A stretch of 59,009 nucleotides of DNA from Armatimonadota bacterium (GTDB lineage Bacteria > Bacteroidota > Ignavibacteria > OLB7). The notes beneath the pieces were generated by a model that was given only the letters and a program-made list of their open reading frames with translations, ran no database searches and had not been told where the DNA came from. The position numbers were made by a program, and so were the translations under genes. Shown here piece after piece: positions 1 to 8,827 of the stretch (positions are counted from its first letter, which is position 1; every line of letters begins with the position of its first letter). The DNA lies in NCBI GenBank assembly GCA_020850315.1, contig JADZEY010000018.1, forward strand, positions 1-59,009. Direction: 5' to 3'.

Positions 1-34
1 ACTGAGTAAGCCAGTGGTGGCCCCTGATTTTTCC

Positions 35-55
35 GCGCAGGCTAAAGACCTGCGC
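35..55. repeat. Short perfect palindrome downstream of the permease gene
   Basis: A 7-bp perfect stem, GCGCAGG (35-41) with CCTGCGC (49-55), encloses a 7-nt loop. It lies just past the stop codon of the minus-strand permease gene. No T-run follows on either strand, so it is more likely a REP-like palindrome or an mRNA 3'-end stem-loop than an intrinsic terminator. Confidence 0.35.
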
Positions 56-66
56 CTACCCGTATT

Positions 67-1134
67 CTACGTCTTCAACCGCGGGTCCAGCGCGTCGCGA
101 AGGCCGTCGCCGATAAGGTTGTAGCTTACCACCGAAAGGAAGATCATAAAGCCTGGGAAAATTGCCATCCACCAGGCAAACGTTGCCGTGCGTGAGCCAT
201 CCAGAATTGATCCCCACGTCACCACTTCCGCCGGAACGCCAAGCCCCAAGAAGGAGAGTGTTGACTCGGTAAGAATTGCCCCAGCAATGCCGAACGCAAT
301 CGAGACCAACACCGGGGCAAGCGCGTTGGGAAGCACCTGCCGCCAAATAATGCGGAACGTCGGGAACCCGACAGAGTTCGCCGCCGTGATATACTCCATG
401 TTCCGAATCCGCAGCACCTCACCACGGATCAATCGTGCAATTCCGGTCCATCCGGTCAGGCCAATCACCACCATCATAAAGAAGATATTCGCCCCAAAAA
501 ACGCCACCACTGTGATAATCAGGAACAGGGTCGGGAAATTGAGAAACAGCTCGATCAACCGTGAGATCAGAATATCCACCCATCCCCCCAAATACCCCGC
601 CATTGCCCCAAGCGTGATGCCGATAAACGCAGCAATGCTCATGGAAATAAACCCAACCGAAAGTGAGATGCGCGCCCCGTGGATCAACCCCGCCAGCAGG
701 TCGTGGCCCACCTGATCGGTCCCCAAGTAATGGTTGCTGCCGGATGAGAATGGCTCGACAAATGGGTTTGCTCCATCAATTCCGTTGCCGTGATACTTCA
801 CTGGTGGGAAGAACGACCAGTCGTACTCCAGCGATTTCCACTCAACATTGTTGAGTTCTGCCGGGTATTTGTACATCCCCATCCCCTTCAAATAATCTTG
901 CACCACCGGCATGTAGAACTCCCCTTTGTACGAGCAAGCAATGGGGCGGTCGTTGGCCAAGAAGTCGGCAAAAATTGCCACGAAGAACATGAAGTAGGTG
1001 AAATAGAGTGCCACCCGCGCAAGGCGATTCTTGCGGAACTGCCGCTTCACATACTGCAAGTATGTTTCGCTGGGAAGATGCTGCCCTTCCCCACCGTTTG
1101 GGGTTGGCTGGGTTGTGCTTGTATTGTTCTGCAT
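67..1134 (-). CDS. Oligo-/dipeptide ABC transporter permease (OppC/DppC type)
   Basis: An inner-membrane permease of about 355 residues, one half of the channel of a peptide (family 5) ABC importer. The N-terminus carries one membrane segment (about residues 40-60) followed by a long periplasmic stretch, as in proteins with the OppC N-terminal domain; about five more hydrophobic helices follow. The cytoplasmic ATPase-contacting loop is visible near residues 245-275 (MEYITAANSVG). It ends with DALDPRLKT, typical of OppC/DppC. The ATG at 1134 lies 17 nt after the stop of the upstream permease, so the two are probably co-transcribed after the binding-protein gene. No ATPase (OppD/F) gene is in the window; it may lie beyond the left edge or elsewhere. 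The substrate is not predictable. Confidence 0.93.
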   Translation of the reverse strand: MQNNTSTTQPTPNGGEGQHLPSETYLQYVKRQFRKNRLARVALYFTYFMFFVAIFADFLANDRPIACSYKGEFYMPVVQDYLKGMGMYKYPAELNNVEWKSLEYDWSFFPPVKYHGNGIDGANPFVEPFSSGSNHYLGTDQVGHDLLAGLIHGARISLSVGFISMSIAAFIGITLGAMAGYLGGWVDILISRLIELFLNFPTLFLIITVVAFFGANIFFMMVVIGLTGWTGIARLIRGEVLRIRNMEYITAANSVGFPTFRIIWRQVLPNALAPVLVSIAFGIAGAILTESTLSFLGLGVPAEVVTWGSILDGSRTATFAWWMAIFPGFMIFLSVVSYNLIGDGLRDALDPRLKT

Positions 1135-1151
1135 AATCGGTTCAAACGGAG

Positions 1152-2168
1152 TTAGCTGGATTTCTTGGAGTACGCAATGCGGGGGTCAACAACGGAGTAG
1201 AGGAGATCGCCAACAAGCACACCAATCATGGTGAGTATCGCGCTCATCGTCAGAATCCCCATCACCACAGGGTAATCCAATTCGGTGGCGGCTTGGAAGG
1301 CAAGCTGGCCAACGCCAGGAAGGTTGAATATCCGCTCCACCACCACCGACCCACCAATGAACGCCGGAAACAACCCAGCAAACAGGGTGATAATCGGGAT
1401 CAGCGAGTTGCGCAGCGCGTGGCGGTAGGTAACGGTTTTGTTTGCAAGCCCTTTTGCCCGTGCGGTTCGGATGTAATCTTGCCGGAGCGTCTCCATCATG
1501 GATCCGCGCATCTGGCGCGAGATGTAGGCAAAGCTGCCGTAGGTATAAACCGTGATCGGCAGCACCAGATGCCACAGGTAATCCATCATTCTTTTGAAAA
1601 ACGGCCAAGTTTCGGACCCAGTGCTGGTTAGGCCGTTGTTGGGGAAAATCTCGAAGTAGTTGCTGCCAACCGTCAGAAAAACGATGAAGAGCGTGCCGAT
1701 CCAGAAATCGGGAAGGGAATAGAGCATGAATAGTCCCGTGGAAAGGGATCGTTCCCCCACCGAACCAGCGCGGGTAGCGGAGTAGATACCGATGGGGATA
1801 GCGATAAGGTAGGCCAGAATGGCGGAGACAACGCTCATCAACACCGTCAGCGGAAGCCGATCCAGGATTTTATCCATCACCAGCTTGTCATCCTTGAACG
1901 ATTTGCCAAAATCCAGCTGCACCATTCCGGCAGTCCAGATCATGTATTGAACATAGATCGGTTTATCCAGATTCCATTCTGCGCGCAGCCGCTGTATCCG
2001 TTCCTGCGACAATTCTCGGTTGGCTTGTTGCTGCCCCTCCCTTCCCATTCCAGCTTTCCGTTCGGCGGGGTCGCCCGGGACAAGCCGGCTGATGCCGAAC
2101 GTCAGGAACGTGATGGCAATGAAGGTGGGGATAAACAGGAGGATGCGTTTTAGGATGTACGTACCCAT
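1152..2168 (-). CDS. Oligo-/dipeptide ABC transporter permease (OppB/DppB type)
   Basis: Partner permease of the peptide importer, 338 residues from the ATG at 2168. That start gives the classic OppB opening MGTYILKRILLFIPT, a membrane helix, then SRLVPGDP; the open frame runs further upstream but through the intergenic hairpin and into the binding-protein gene, so longer starts are rejected. The EAA-like loop DYIRTARAKGL is near residue 225 and about six hydrophobic helices are visible. It ends VVDPRIAYS, usual for the family. There is a rather long periplasmic region between helices 1 and 2 (about residues 30-110) rich in Q, R and E. It lies between the binding-protein gene (191 nt upstream) and the OppC-type gene. 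Confidence 0.93.
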   Translation of the reverse strand: MGTYILKRILLFIPTFIAITFLTFGISRLVPGDPAERKAGMGREGQQQANRELSQERIQRLRAEWNLDKPIYVQYMIWTAGMVQLDFGKSFKDDKLVMDKILDRLPLTVLMSVVSAILAYLIAIPIGIYSATRAGSVGERSLSTGLFMLYSLPDFWIGTLFIVFLTVGSNYFEIFPNNGLTSTGSETWPFFKRMMDYLWHLVLPITVYTYGSFAYISRQMRGSMMETLRQDYIRTARAKGLANKTVTYRHALRNSLIPIITLFAGLFPAFIGGSVVVERIFNLPGVGQLAFQAATELDYPVVMGILTMSAILTMIGVLVGDLLYSVVDPRIAYSKKSS

Positions 2169-2272
2169 CGGGCAGGTGTCCTTCCAGATAAATGTGCGTG
2201 AACGTGGATGTACAGTTGGTTGGCTGAACCAAGCGGCTGGCGAAGATAAGCAAACTTCCCCCCCCACAAACC

Positions 2273-2316
2273 AACGCGCCCCACCGCAAAATGTGCGATG
2301 GGGCGCGTTTTTTTTT
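2273..2316. terminator. Strong stem-loop between binding-protein and permease genes
   Basis: An 11-12-bp G+C-rich stem (about 2273-2284 with 2298-2309) is followed by nine T on the plus strand (2308-2316). Both flanking genes read on the minus strand, where the hairpin is followed only by TTGGTTTG. On the minus strand it could be a leaky terminator or 3' stabiliser that lets the binding protein be made in excess over the permeases; on the plus strand it would stop antisense transcription. The structure is certain, the role is inferred. Confidence 0.6.
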
Positions 2317-2359
2317 GATCCTTTATGATTTTTTGCGAGCAGTGGCGGGCAACGCCGCG

Positions 2360-4159
2360 CTAGTTCATCGCCACTGGCTGCTGGGCTTTGTACTTCTGGG
2401 CCGTTAGCGGAACCCACCACGTGTTGGCCAAGAAGCAGGGGCGCGGCGCGTACCACGTCACGTTTTGGTAACGGCTGCTGTAGCCACCAGTTGCCTTCGA
2501 GGAAACCAGAAGGTTGTACGGCTGCTCCTCGTTGAACAGACGCTGGAACTGCTTGGTGATCTCGAACCGCTTGGCTTGGTCGAACTCCGTCCGGATTGCT
2601 TCCATCAGCGAATCGGCGGTTGGGTTAGACCAGAACACGTAGTTCGAGCCGGCACCGATTGATTTGGAATGGAATAGCTGGTAGTTATCCCCTTCAACAA
2701 TGTCCATTGCCCACGCGCCGATGTAGGCATCGTAATCGCCAGCGCGGGTGTTTTTCAGGAAAATTGCCCAATCAAGACTTTTGGTTGATACTTCAATCCC
2801 AATTTTTTTCAGATCACTTATCAGAATCTGCGCAATCTGATCCACTGTTGGTTTGCTTGCTGTGGTCAGCATTAACTCAAATTTGAAATCCGTCTTTTTT
2901 CCATCAATCATTTTATCTAAAACCCCATCGCCGTCGGTATCGTTCCATCCAGCTTCGGCCAACATTTTTTTGGCTTCTTCAAGATTGTATTTGATGATCG
3001 GTATGGTGGTATCGCACTCGGGCCGCTTGTAAAATATCGGCGATTGAATTGCCCGTGCATAACCGAAATAGACGTTGCTGACAATTTCGTCCCGCTTAAT
3101 TGCCCGGGCAAGAGCTTGGCGCACCATTTTATCTTTGAACAATGCCTTCTTTTGGTTGTAGCCAATGTAGTTGTAGCTTGGGTAATCATACTCTGTTGGA
3201 GTAATTCCCCTGCCAGCGAACTGCGGTTTTTGTTGTTTATACAGCACTTTTGGCATTGTGGGCATAACGTCAATTTCACCGGCACGCATGGCGTTCACCG
3301 CTGCAACGTTCTCCTGGATTGTTTTCCAAATAATTTTATCAGGGTAGGTTTTTCCGTACTTGCTATCCTTATTCCAATAATTCGGATTTCGGGTCAGCAC
3401 AATTCGGTCATACTGGGTGTAGCTATCGAACATATATGGCCCAGAGCCGATAAGAATTTCCTTCTTAAATGCCTTGTCGCTAGACTGATACCAATCAGCG
3501 AATTCCTGGATTGCTGGGTTTTTGGAGTTCCCAGAATTCAGTTCATCAAAAGTCATTTTGTCAGTTAAATTTTGCGGATCCAGAATATGTTTGGGCATTG
3601 CAAAAAGCCCACCCAAATAATCAGCCGCAAGGAAATATGGCTCGCGCATGGTGAACCGGACCTGGTACGGGTCGCCATTGATTAACTCTGCCGATTTCAC
3701 CCGTTCGTAATATCCAGCAAGCGGCCCCGCATTTTTAATTGCCGGGTTTTTGATTGCTTTCAGCGTGAAAATAAAATCGTTTCCGGTCACTGGCTTTCCG
3801 TCGCTAAACTTGGCGTTTTTTTTCAGACGGAAATCGTAGGTCAGGTGATCGGGGCTGACCACTGGCAACGAATCGGCAAGCCAGGGCATTGGCTCCAGCG
3901 TTTCCCAATTTGGCAGCATCAACCGGTCGTAGATGTAGCTGATGATCTCTTGCTGGCTGGCATCGGTTGCCACAAGCTCGCGCATATCTTCGGGGTCGGC
4001 GGTGCTGTGGATAATCACCCAATCCCCCTGCACTGGCGCTCCAGCATCCCCAGTGGTTGTGCCGCCGTTGTTTTCCCCACCACCACACGCGGTAAATGCC
4101 AACGGAGCCGCCATGCAAAGCAGCGCGAACAGTTGGCGGAAACGATGTTGTTTGTTCAT
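2360..4159 (-). CDS. Peptide ABC transporter substrate-binding lipoprotein (SBP family 5)
   Basis: A 599-residue extracytoplasmic binding protein of the OppA/DppA family (SBP_bac_5), expected to capture peptides for the two downstream permeases. Residues 1-25 form a lipoprotein signal with lipobox LAFTAC; the cysteine at about 25 is followed by GGGENN, a flexible linker. Family features include YDFRLKKNAKFSDGKPVT near residue 110 and the cluster LVRQALARAIKRDEI-like near residue 345. The NDTDGDGVLDK loop near residue 410 resembles a calcium-binding loop and is common in this family. The C-terminal domain keeps DAYIGAW and LFHSKS. The ATG at 4159 is the only start giving a complete signal peptide. 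It is the first gene of an apparent three-gene transcription unit. Confidence 0.93.
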   Translation of the reverse strand: MNKQHRFRQLFALLCMAAPLAFTACGGGENNGGTTTGDAGAPVQGDWVIIHSTADPEDMRELVATDASQQEIISYIYDRLMLPNWETLEPMPWLADSLPVVSPDHLTYDFRLKKNAKFSDGKPVTGNDFIFTLKAIKNPAIKNAGPLAGYYERVKSAELINGDPYQVRFTMREPYFLAADYLGGLFAMPKHILDPQNLTDKMTFDELNSGNSKNPAIQEFADWYQSSDKAFKKEILIGSGPYMFDSYTQYDRIVLTRNPNYWNKDSKYGKTYPDKIIWKTIQENVAAVNAMRAGEIDVMPTMPKVLYKQQKPQFAGRGITPTEYDYPSYNYIGYNQKKALFKDKMVRQALARAIKRDEIVSNVYFGYARAIQSPIFYKRPECDTTIPIIKYNLEEAKKMLAEAGWNDTDGDGVLDKMIDGKKTDFKFELMLTTASKPTVDQIAQILISDLKKIGIEVSTKSLDWAIFLKNTRAGDYDAYIGAWAMDIVEGDNYQLFHSKSIGAGSNYVFWSNPTADSLMEAIRTEFDQAKRFEITKQFQRLFNEEQPYNLLVSSKATGGYSSRYQNVTWYAPRPCFLANTWWVPLTAQKYKAQQPVAMN

Positions 4160-4290
4160 GGTTGTTGATTCAAAGTTGCTGATTCAAAGTTGTCGGTTGG
4201 TTCTTTTGGTGCAGATGTTTCGATTGCTGGCGAAGATATAAAAACCCTTCCCGCCTTCCTACCCACCGGTGCAATCATTCATCATTCAGG

Positions 4291-4516
4291 CCACACTTGG
4301 ATAGCCCTCACCCCCAACCCCTCTCCCGATGCGCCGATGTGAACAACGCTTCACTCCGGCGGGAGAGGGGGGCAGGAAGGAAAGAACGAGATGATGCTTG
4401 AACGATGCTCGCTCCCTCCACACTTGCAAAGCCCTCACCCCCAACCCCTCTCCCGATGCGCCGATGTGAACAACGCTTCACTCCGGCGGGAGAGGGGGGC
4501 AGGAAGGAAAGAACGA
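4291..4516. repeat. Tandem copies of a CTCTCCC...GGGAGAG inverted-repeat element
   Basis: Two near-identical copies of about 99 bp start at 4291 and 4418 (127-bp period). Each begins CCACACTTG, continues GCCCTCACCCCCAACC and carries an 11-bp perfect inverted repeat, CCCCTCTCCCG with CGGGAGAGGGG (4318-4328 and 4360-4370 in copy 1), around a 31-nt spacer. Related elements lie at 29936-29990 and 19178-19245. They look like non-autonomous palindromic repeats (MITE- or REP-like); no transposase is nearby. Confidence 0.75.
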
Positions 4517-4623
4517 AATGCCGAATATCGCAAATCCAGCATCCCCCAAGCTGAATCTCCCCAAACCATCTCCTCCCTCCCTCTCTCTCTCTCTCCCTTC
4601 CTTCCCACCACGCTTGGGGGGAG

Positions 4624-4651
4624 CGATCTGCTGCTTGCAGCACGATCAAGG
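4624..4651 (-). repeat. Copy of a dispersed 28-bp repeat core
   Basis: The 28 bp at 4624-4651 are the exact reverse complement of a block found twice near 28.5-28.7 kb (core CTGCTTGCAGCACGATC). Its left flank (GCTTGGGGGGAG) is a diverged version of the palindromic arm seen in those copies. It abuts the 3' end of the M61 peptidase gene. Confidence 0.7.
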
Positions 4652-4658
4652 GGGGCAA

Positions 4659-6467
4659 TCAGCGGGAGAGCCAAATATCCATCAGCCGCTGCTCTTCTTC
4701 AGTTGGCTGAGGCTTGCAGGTTAGTTTCCAGACCACCCGTTCTTCCGGCTGCATTGTTGCCTGATAGACCCTCCCCTCGGTTGCGGCGATAATCTCCAGC
4801 GGATTCCCTGCCAACAACGCCCCCCGATAGACAGCATCCCACTGCTTGCTGCTCCCCACACGCACCCCGTTCAGTGCCAGCACTTCATCGTCGGCCCCAA
4901 GCCCAGCGCGTTCGGCGGGCGAGTCGCGGATCACCCGGCTTACCTTCAATCCGGTCTTGATTTCTTCCACCTGCAATCCCCCCCATGTTGCCGGGAACGG
5001 ACGCTGATACGGAAGATTCTCCCCAAAATTCTGTGGTTCGGCAACTGCGATGCTTTGCCCCCACTCCAATCCAAACCGCTCCAGATATTCGGCAAGAGGA
5101 AGCTCGTCGGTGCTGGCAAGCCATTGGCGCAGGTGAATTCCAATCTCCACCCCGGTTGCTTCGCTCACAATCTGGATGAATTCTTCCTCGGTCAGGCCAA
5201 CCGCTGGGTTTGCTTCGTAGCGCGCCATCAATGCCCGCATCCCGTCGTCCAATTTTTTTGAGCCGTTTGATTCGGAGATAATCAGAATATCCAGCAACAG
5301 GAAGATCACCCCCCCTTTCAGGTAGTAGCTGATCTGGCGGTTGTTCTGGTCGGGAGTTGGGACGTAGAGTTTCACCCATGCAAGAAAGGAGCTATCCTTG
5401 ATGGACATTGCCTTACGGCCCGGAATGGACATCAGCGCGGAAAGGTGATCCGAGCCCAACGTCTGCAGATATTGGTTGCGGTTGTAGAATCCGCAGCGGT
5501 AGGTCATCAGGTCGTCGTAGTAGCTGGTGCAGCCTTCGGCAAGCCACAACATGCTGGAGTAGATTTCGCGGTCGTAGTTGAACGGGCCGAACTCAACCGG
5601 GCGGATCCGCTTCACGTTCCACAGGTGGAAATACTCGTGGCAGAGCAATCCCAAGAATTTCACAGCGCGCTCGCTGTCGTTAAAAATTTCCGAATCGAAG
5701 ATGTTCACCGAGCAGCGGGAGTGCTCAAGCCCGCCATACAGCCCGCTAAGAAGCTGATTGATGAACACGTAGCGGTCGTATGGCAAGCGGCCCCACAGCT
5801 TCACGGCGGTGTCAACGATGATCTTGCATTGCTCAACAATCCAATCGGGATCGAAATCGCCCGCGCCGATCACCGCTACTTCGTGGGTTGCGCCGTGGCT
5901 TTGGAACGTGGCCACAAAGTGGTCGCCAAGCTCCATTGGGGAATCCACCAAGATGTCGTAGTTCAGCGCGCCCCACACCCCCGGACGCACCGCCGAAAGC
6001 GGTGTGCTGATTTGGGACCACGGGTTGTGGATTTCTACATGGTGGAGTTCATCGGTGCGCCCCTGAACGTACATCATCACATTTGCGGGATTGATGAAGG
6101 CGTGGAATCGGTTGATATGGCTAAGCCGAACCGAACGCTCGTTCCCGTACCAGTTCCACGAAGCCCGCACCGTTCCGGCGGTGGGGACGTTCAGTGTGAA
6201 GCGATTTTTTGCGCTCCATTCTGGCGTTAGCGGTGTGCCATCGGGGGCAAAAACTTGCAGGTCGCCCTGATTGCTGACGAAATCGCGAACCTTGTACGAA
6301 CCGGGGATCCAGTTGGGAAGCACCAGTGTCAGTTCTCCCGCTTCGGTGTCAATTTCCATCTCCACATTCACCAGATGCTGCGCTGCCTGCGGGAAGGTCA
6401 GTCGGTAGCGGATTGCAGCCACGGTATCCAGTAACTGTGCGTCGGTTTGTTCGATGTTGTAGGCCAT
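4659..6467 (-). CDS. M61 family metallopeptidase (glycyl aminopeptidase type) with PDZ domain
   Basis: A 602-residue zinc peptidase of family M61. The N-terminal beta-rich domain carries the family signature around LVLPNWIPGSYKVRDF (about residues 48-63). The catalytic part has the zinc-binding HEYFH followed by LWNVKRIRP (about residues 275-290) and the downstream glutamate in WLAEGCTSYYDD (about residue 313). A PDZ domain follows at about residues 495-570, including AGLGADDEVLALNGV. No signal peptide is visible, so it is probably cytoplasmic. The length matches the family. The ATG at 6467 gives a clean N-terminus. It lies alone between two repeat-bearing spacers. Family members cleave N-terminal glycine or alanine from peptides; the physiological substrate here is unknown. 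Confidence 0.93.
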   Translation of the reverse strand: MAYNIEQTDAQLLDTVAAIRYRLTFPQAAQHLVNVEMEIDTEAGELTLVLPNWIPGSYKVRDFVSNQGDLQVFAPDGTPLTPEWSAKNRFTLNVPTAGTVRASWNWYGNERSVRLSHINRFHAFINPANVMMYVQGRTDELHHVEIHNPWSQISTPLSAVRPGVWGALNYDILVDSPMELGDHFVATFQSHGATHEVAVIGAGDFDPDWIVEQCKIIVDTAVKLWGRLPYDRYVFINQLLSGLYGGLEHSRCSVNIFDSEIFNDSERAVKFLGLLCHEYFHLWNVKRIRPVEFGPFNYDREIYSSMLWLAEGCTSYYDDLMTYRCGFYNRNQYLQTLGSDHLSALMSIPGRKAMSIKDSSFLAWVKLYVPTPDQNNRQISYYLKGGVIFLLLDILIISESNGSKKLDDGMRALMARYEANPAVGLTEEEFIQIVSEATGVEIGIHLRQWLASTDELPLAEYLERFGLEWGQSIAVAEPQNFGENLPYQRPFPATWGGLQVEEIKTGLKVSRVIRDSPAERAGLGADDEVLALNGVRVGSSKQWDAVYRGALLAGNPLEIIAATEGRVYQATMQPEERVVWKLTCKPQPTEEEQRLMDIWLSR

Positions 6468-6582
6468 GAACGTTGTGTTGAAGCTCTATTGGTTGAGTTG
6501 TTATTGAACTTGTGCAAACAATGTATCTGCTCGGCAGCTTGCTTCGGCAAACTCAGGGTTCAGCATAAGCGGATGCTGGAGT

Positions 6583-6673
6583 AGTCATTGGTCATTAGTC
6601 ATTGATCATTGGTGAAGAAGCTCTTCGTCGTTCGTTTTTTCACCCTTCACTCTTCACTTTTCACTCTTCACTC
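6583..6673. repeat. Two tetrads of tandem heptanucleotides
   Basis: 6583-6610 is four successive 7-mers (AGTCATT, GGTCATT, AGTCATT, GATCATT). 6646-6673 is a second set of four (TTCACTC, TTCACTT, TTCACTC, TTCACTC). The 35 bp between contain GAAGAAGCTCTTC. Comparable heptamer sets lie near 28.4-28.7 kb and 50.1-50.2 kb. The second set ends 2 bp before the stop codon of the minus-strand flavin-reductase-fold gene. Confidence 0.8.
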
Positions 6674-6675
6674 CC

Positions 6676-7683
6676 CTATCCCTCACTCGACGGTAGCGTT
6701 GGTTCCGGCTGGCGGAGCAATGCTTCCGATAGCGCGCAGTTCCAAGCGTTGGTTACGTCGTTCTTTTTCAAGAATCCTTGGATGATGCGGTGCAGCGTTG
6801 CTGTGTCGTTTCCGCACCACTCTCCCCCTGCAATTCTCCCCGCCAAAAACGCCCTGAACGCCTGCTCCGGCGCGCCAACCCGAAGCTCGGTGGAAAGGTC
6901 ATCGGGGGTGTTTGTGGCAAGGCTTGCAAGCTCGGTTGCGATGAACGCCTGCGCCCCGGCAAGGTCGGGAAGCTGGTTCACCCCAGCCAGCTTTGCCAGA
7001 TCGCTCCCCGTGAGGATTGTGCTTTCCAGAAGATCAGCCGGAAGCGCGTCGAACCCGATGCCGTTGTGGGTTGGCTTGGCAAGGGTGAACACCGCCGGCC
7101 CGCTTGCACGGCAGTAGTTCGGCCCTCCCATTCGGGCAACAAGGTCCAGCCGATCGGCGCTGGGATATTGGCCATCGAAGATTGATTCCCGCAGGTGGAA
7201 CATCACCACTTCCCCAATCAAGATATTTGCCGACCCCGGCGCGCTTCCAACCGGAATGTGGTGCAACAGTTTGCACTCCATCACCATCGGCGACTGGGCT
7301 ACGCCCGGCGGCTTGATTTTGTGGCTTGGCAACTTTGTGAACCCAGCTTTCAGGAATTCATCCACCCCTTCCGGAAAATCGCACGAGGCAAGGCTGATCT
7401 GCTCCACCATTGCGTAGCTAACCACCGAAATGGTGAACTCACCCGTGGCCAACACATTCAGCAGTGTATGCTTTGGGCTGCCGTCGGTCCCGCGAAACGC
7501 TGGCGAGAACGCAACCACTGGAGGATTGGCCCCAAAAGCATTAAAGAAGGAGAACGGGGCAAGATTTGGGCGGCCTTCGGAATCCACCGTTCCGGCAAAC
7601 GCAATCGGGCGGGGGGCAACGCAACTCAGCAAATACCGGTGCGATTCGCTGTGATGGATTGTGGCAGGGTCAATGTGGCGCAT
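6676..7683 (-). CDS. Flavin reductase / FMN-binding split-barrel protein
   Basis: A 335-residue protein whose first 200 residues match the flavin reductase-like (flavoredoxin) split-barrel fold: SCVAPRPIAFAGTVDSEGR (about residues 20-40), NLAPFSFFNAFGANPPVVAFS, and HTLLNVLATGEFTISVV. Such domains bind FMN and act as NAD(P)H:flavin reductases or ferric reductases. The last third (about residues 230-335), including DDLSTELRVGAPEQAFRA, is an extension I do not recognise. I start it at the ATG at 7683 (MRHIDPATIHH); a TTG four codons upstream (7695) is possible. The purine nucleoside phosphorylase gene ends 141 nt upstream on the same strand. The physiological partner is unknown. Confidence 0.85.
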   Translation of the reverse strand: MRHIDPATIHHSESHRYLLSCVAPRPIAFAGTVDSEGRPNLAPFSFFNAFGANPPVVAFSPAFRGTDGSPKHTLLNVLATGEFTISVVSYAMVEQISLASCDFPEGVDEFLKAGFTKLPSHKIKPPGVAQSPMVMECKLLHHIPVGSAPGSANILIGEVVMFHLRESIFDGQYPSADRLDLVARMGGPNYCRASGPAVFTLAKPTHNGIGFDALPADLLESTILTGSDLAKLAGVNQLPDLAGAQAFIATELASLATNTPDDLSTELRVGAPEQAFRAFLAGRIAGGEWCGNDTATLHRIIQGFLKKNDVTNAWNCALSEALLRQPEPTLPSSEG

Positions 7684-7711
7684 TGGCAGATTCAAGAAGG
7701 TTTTGGAGAAG

Positions 7712-7741
7712 GTTCGGAGCCAGCAACGTTCGGAGCCAGCA
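7712..7741. repeat. Short direct repeat upstream of the flavin-reductase-fold gene
   Basis: GTTCGGAGCCAGCA occurs at 7712-7725 and again at 7728-7741 (16-bp period), 29 bp upstream of the chosen start codon on the minus strand. It could be an operator-like site or a chance slippage duplication; nothing else supports a role. Confidence 0.4.
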
Positions 7742-7824
7742 GCTTCAGAGGTTGCTTGGGGAGCAAAGGTACAAAAGGCGTGGGTGGGATTTCGTAAAGA
7801 GCTGAAGAGCCAACCGAAGCAATG

Positions 7825-8583
7825 TTACTGTACAGCATCCAGGATTGCCTCAATCGCTTTTCTCACCTTCGCTACCGCTATGGCCCCTTGCACCACCACG
7901 TGGTGGTGATCCAGCACCCCGGCTGGGGCCTCGCTGGCGATGTTGGTGATAAGCGACATCCCGACCACCTCCATCCCGCGCTCCTTTCCTGCTGCCGCCT
8001 CTATCAGAGTTGACATCCCGACGGCATCGGCCCCCAATCGGCGGAGCATCCGGATTTCGGCGCGGGTTTCGTAGCTGGGGCCGGTGGCCATTGCGTAGCT
8101 ACCGCGCTGCAACGCCACGCCACACTGCAATGCCGCAACCTCAATCTGGGGGTATCGGTTGCTGCTGAAGTTGCACTCCGTTGGGGTTCCGCTGGGAAGC
8201 CGGGTCATCGGCATGGCGAAGGCAGTGGTGATCAGCATCAGGTTGCCAATGCTCAGTTGTGGATTCAGAGCCCCGGCGGCGTTGGTCAGCACCAGCAGCC
8301 GCGCCCCGCAATCGGCAGCGGCCCGAACGGTGGATTCGATTTCCGTACGTCCAACGCCTTCGTACAGATGCCGCCGCCCAAGCGAAAGGAGCACTCCATC
8401 ATCGGGGTTGCCCAACATTGCCAGCATTCCCCGATGCCCGGCCACACCCGTTGGCAGCGTAGCAACCGGGGTCAGTTCGGCATCGCCAAACGCCCCCCCC
8501 ATTCCGCTACCAAGCACCACAAGTGTGGAAAGGCGCGGCACGCCAATGTGGGCAAGGTGATCGGCAAGGAAATTGAACAGCAT
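7825..8583 (-). CDS. punA: Purine nucleoside phosphorylase (trimeric, PNP/MTAP family)
   Basis: A 252-residue enzyme that splits purine (deoxy)ribonucleosides with phosphate into free base and (deoxy)ribose-1-phosphate in purine salvage; cytoplasmic. Landmarks are the phosphate loop GSGMGG (25-30), the phosphate-binding histidine in GHRG (50), GRRHLYEG (69-76, His72), NAAGALNP (101-108), GPSYETRAE (168-176), DAVGMST (186-192) and the base-contacting asparagine in LITNIAS (214). It is somewhat shorter than the usual 270-280 residues, with a short N-terminus. The ATG at 8583 faces the divergent thrS leader. Methylthioadenosine phosphorylase is an alternative within the same family, but the GPSYET and LITN segments fit PNP better. 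Confidence 0.9.
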   Translation of the reverse strand: MLFNFLADHLAHIGVPRLSTLVVLGSGMGGAFGDAELTPVATLPTGVAGHRGMLAMLGNPDDGVLLSLGRRHLYEGVGRTEIESTVRAAADCGARLLVLTNAAGALNPQLSIGNLMLITTAFAMPMTRLPSGTPTECNFSSNRYPQIEVAALQCGVALQRGSYAMATGPSYETRAEIRMLRRLGADAVGMSTLIEAAAGKERGMEVVGMSLITNIASEAPAGVLDHHHVVVQGAIAVAKVRKAIEAILDAVQ

Positions 8584-8791
8584 GGAGTAGCATCAGTTTC
8601 TGAAACTCTTAAACTACCATTATCCCTCCCTTTTCTTCTCCTCTGCTAATTTCAGTTTGGTTGATTCGAACATATCTGACGTGATACCACGCAGCAGCAC
8701 CCCATCTTGCACAGGGCAGTGAGATTCCCGATGACGGTATGTGAGTGCCGACGGAGAATCTTCAACTCCAATTTTTTCACAACCACACCGG

Positions 8792-8821
8792 TTGCATTGG
8801 CCGCAGGCGTTGGCGTATCTT
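8792..8821 (+). promoter_or_regulatory. Candidate promoter for the thrS leader
   Basis: TTGCAT (8792-8797) and TATCTT (8816-8821) are separated by 18 bp. This is a plausible housekeeping -35/-10 pair placing transcription start near 8828, just ahead of the structured leader. It is inferred from spacing and consensus only. Confidence 0.4.
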
Positions 8822-8827
8822 CGCGGT

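Larger units (their letters stand above)
4160..4658. other. Repeat-filled intergenic region without a gene
   Basis: About 500 bp separate the M61 peptidase 3' end from the start of the binding-protein gene (both minus strand). It contains a tandem pair of a roughly 100-bp CTCTCCC/GGGAGAG element, a TC-rich tract (about 4570-4605) and one copy of another dispersed repeat next to the peptidase stop codon. Open frames here are low-complexity and run through the repeats, so I call no protein. The promoter of the peptide importer should lie near 4160-4260 but I cannot place it. Confidence 0.7.

Noticed and set aside
4308-4792. Small proteins in the 4.3-4.8 kb repeats
   Set aside because: Frames are low-complexity translations of repeated DNA without ribosome-binding sites, and part overlaps the M61 gene on the other strand.
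5445-6230. Open frame antisense to the M61 peptidase gene
   Set aside because: Its histidine/valine-rich translation has no recognisable domain and lies wholly opposite a well-supported gene.
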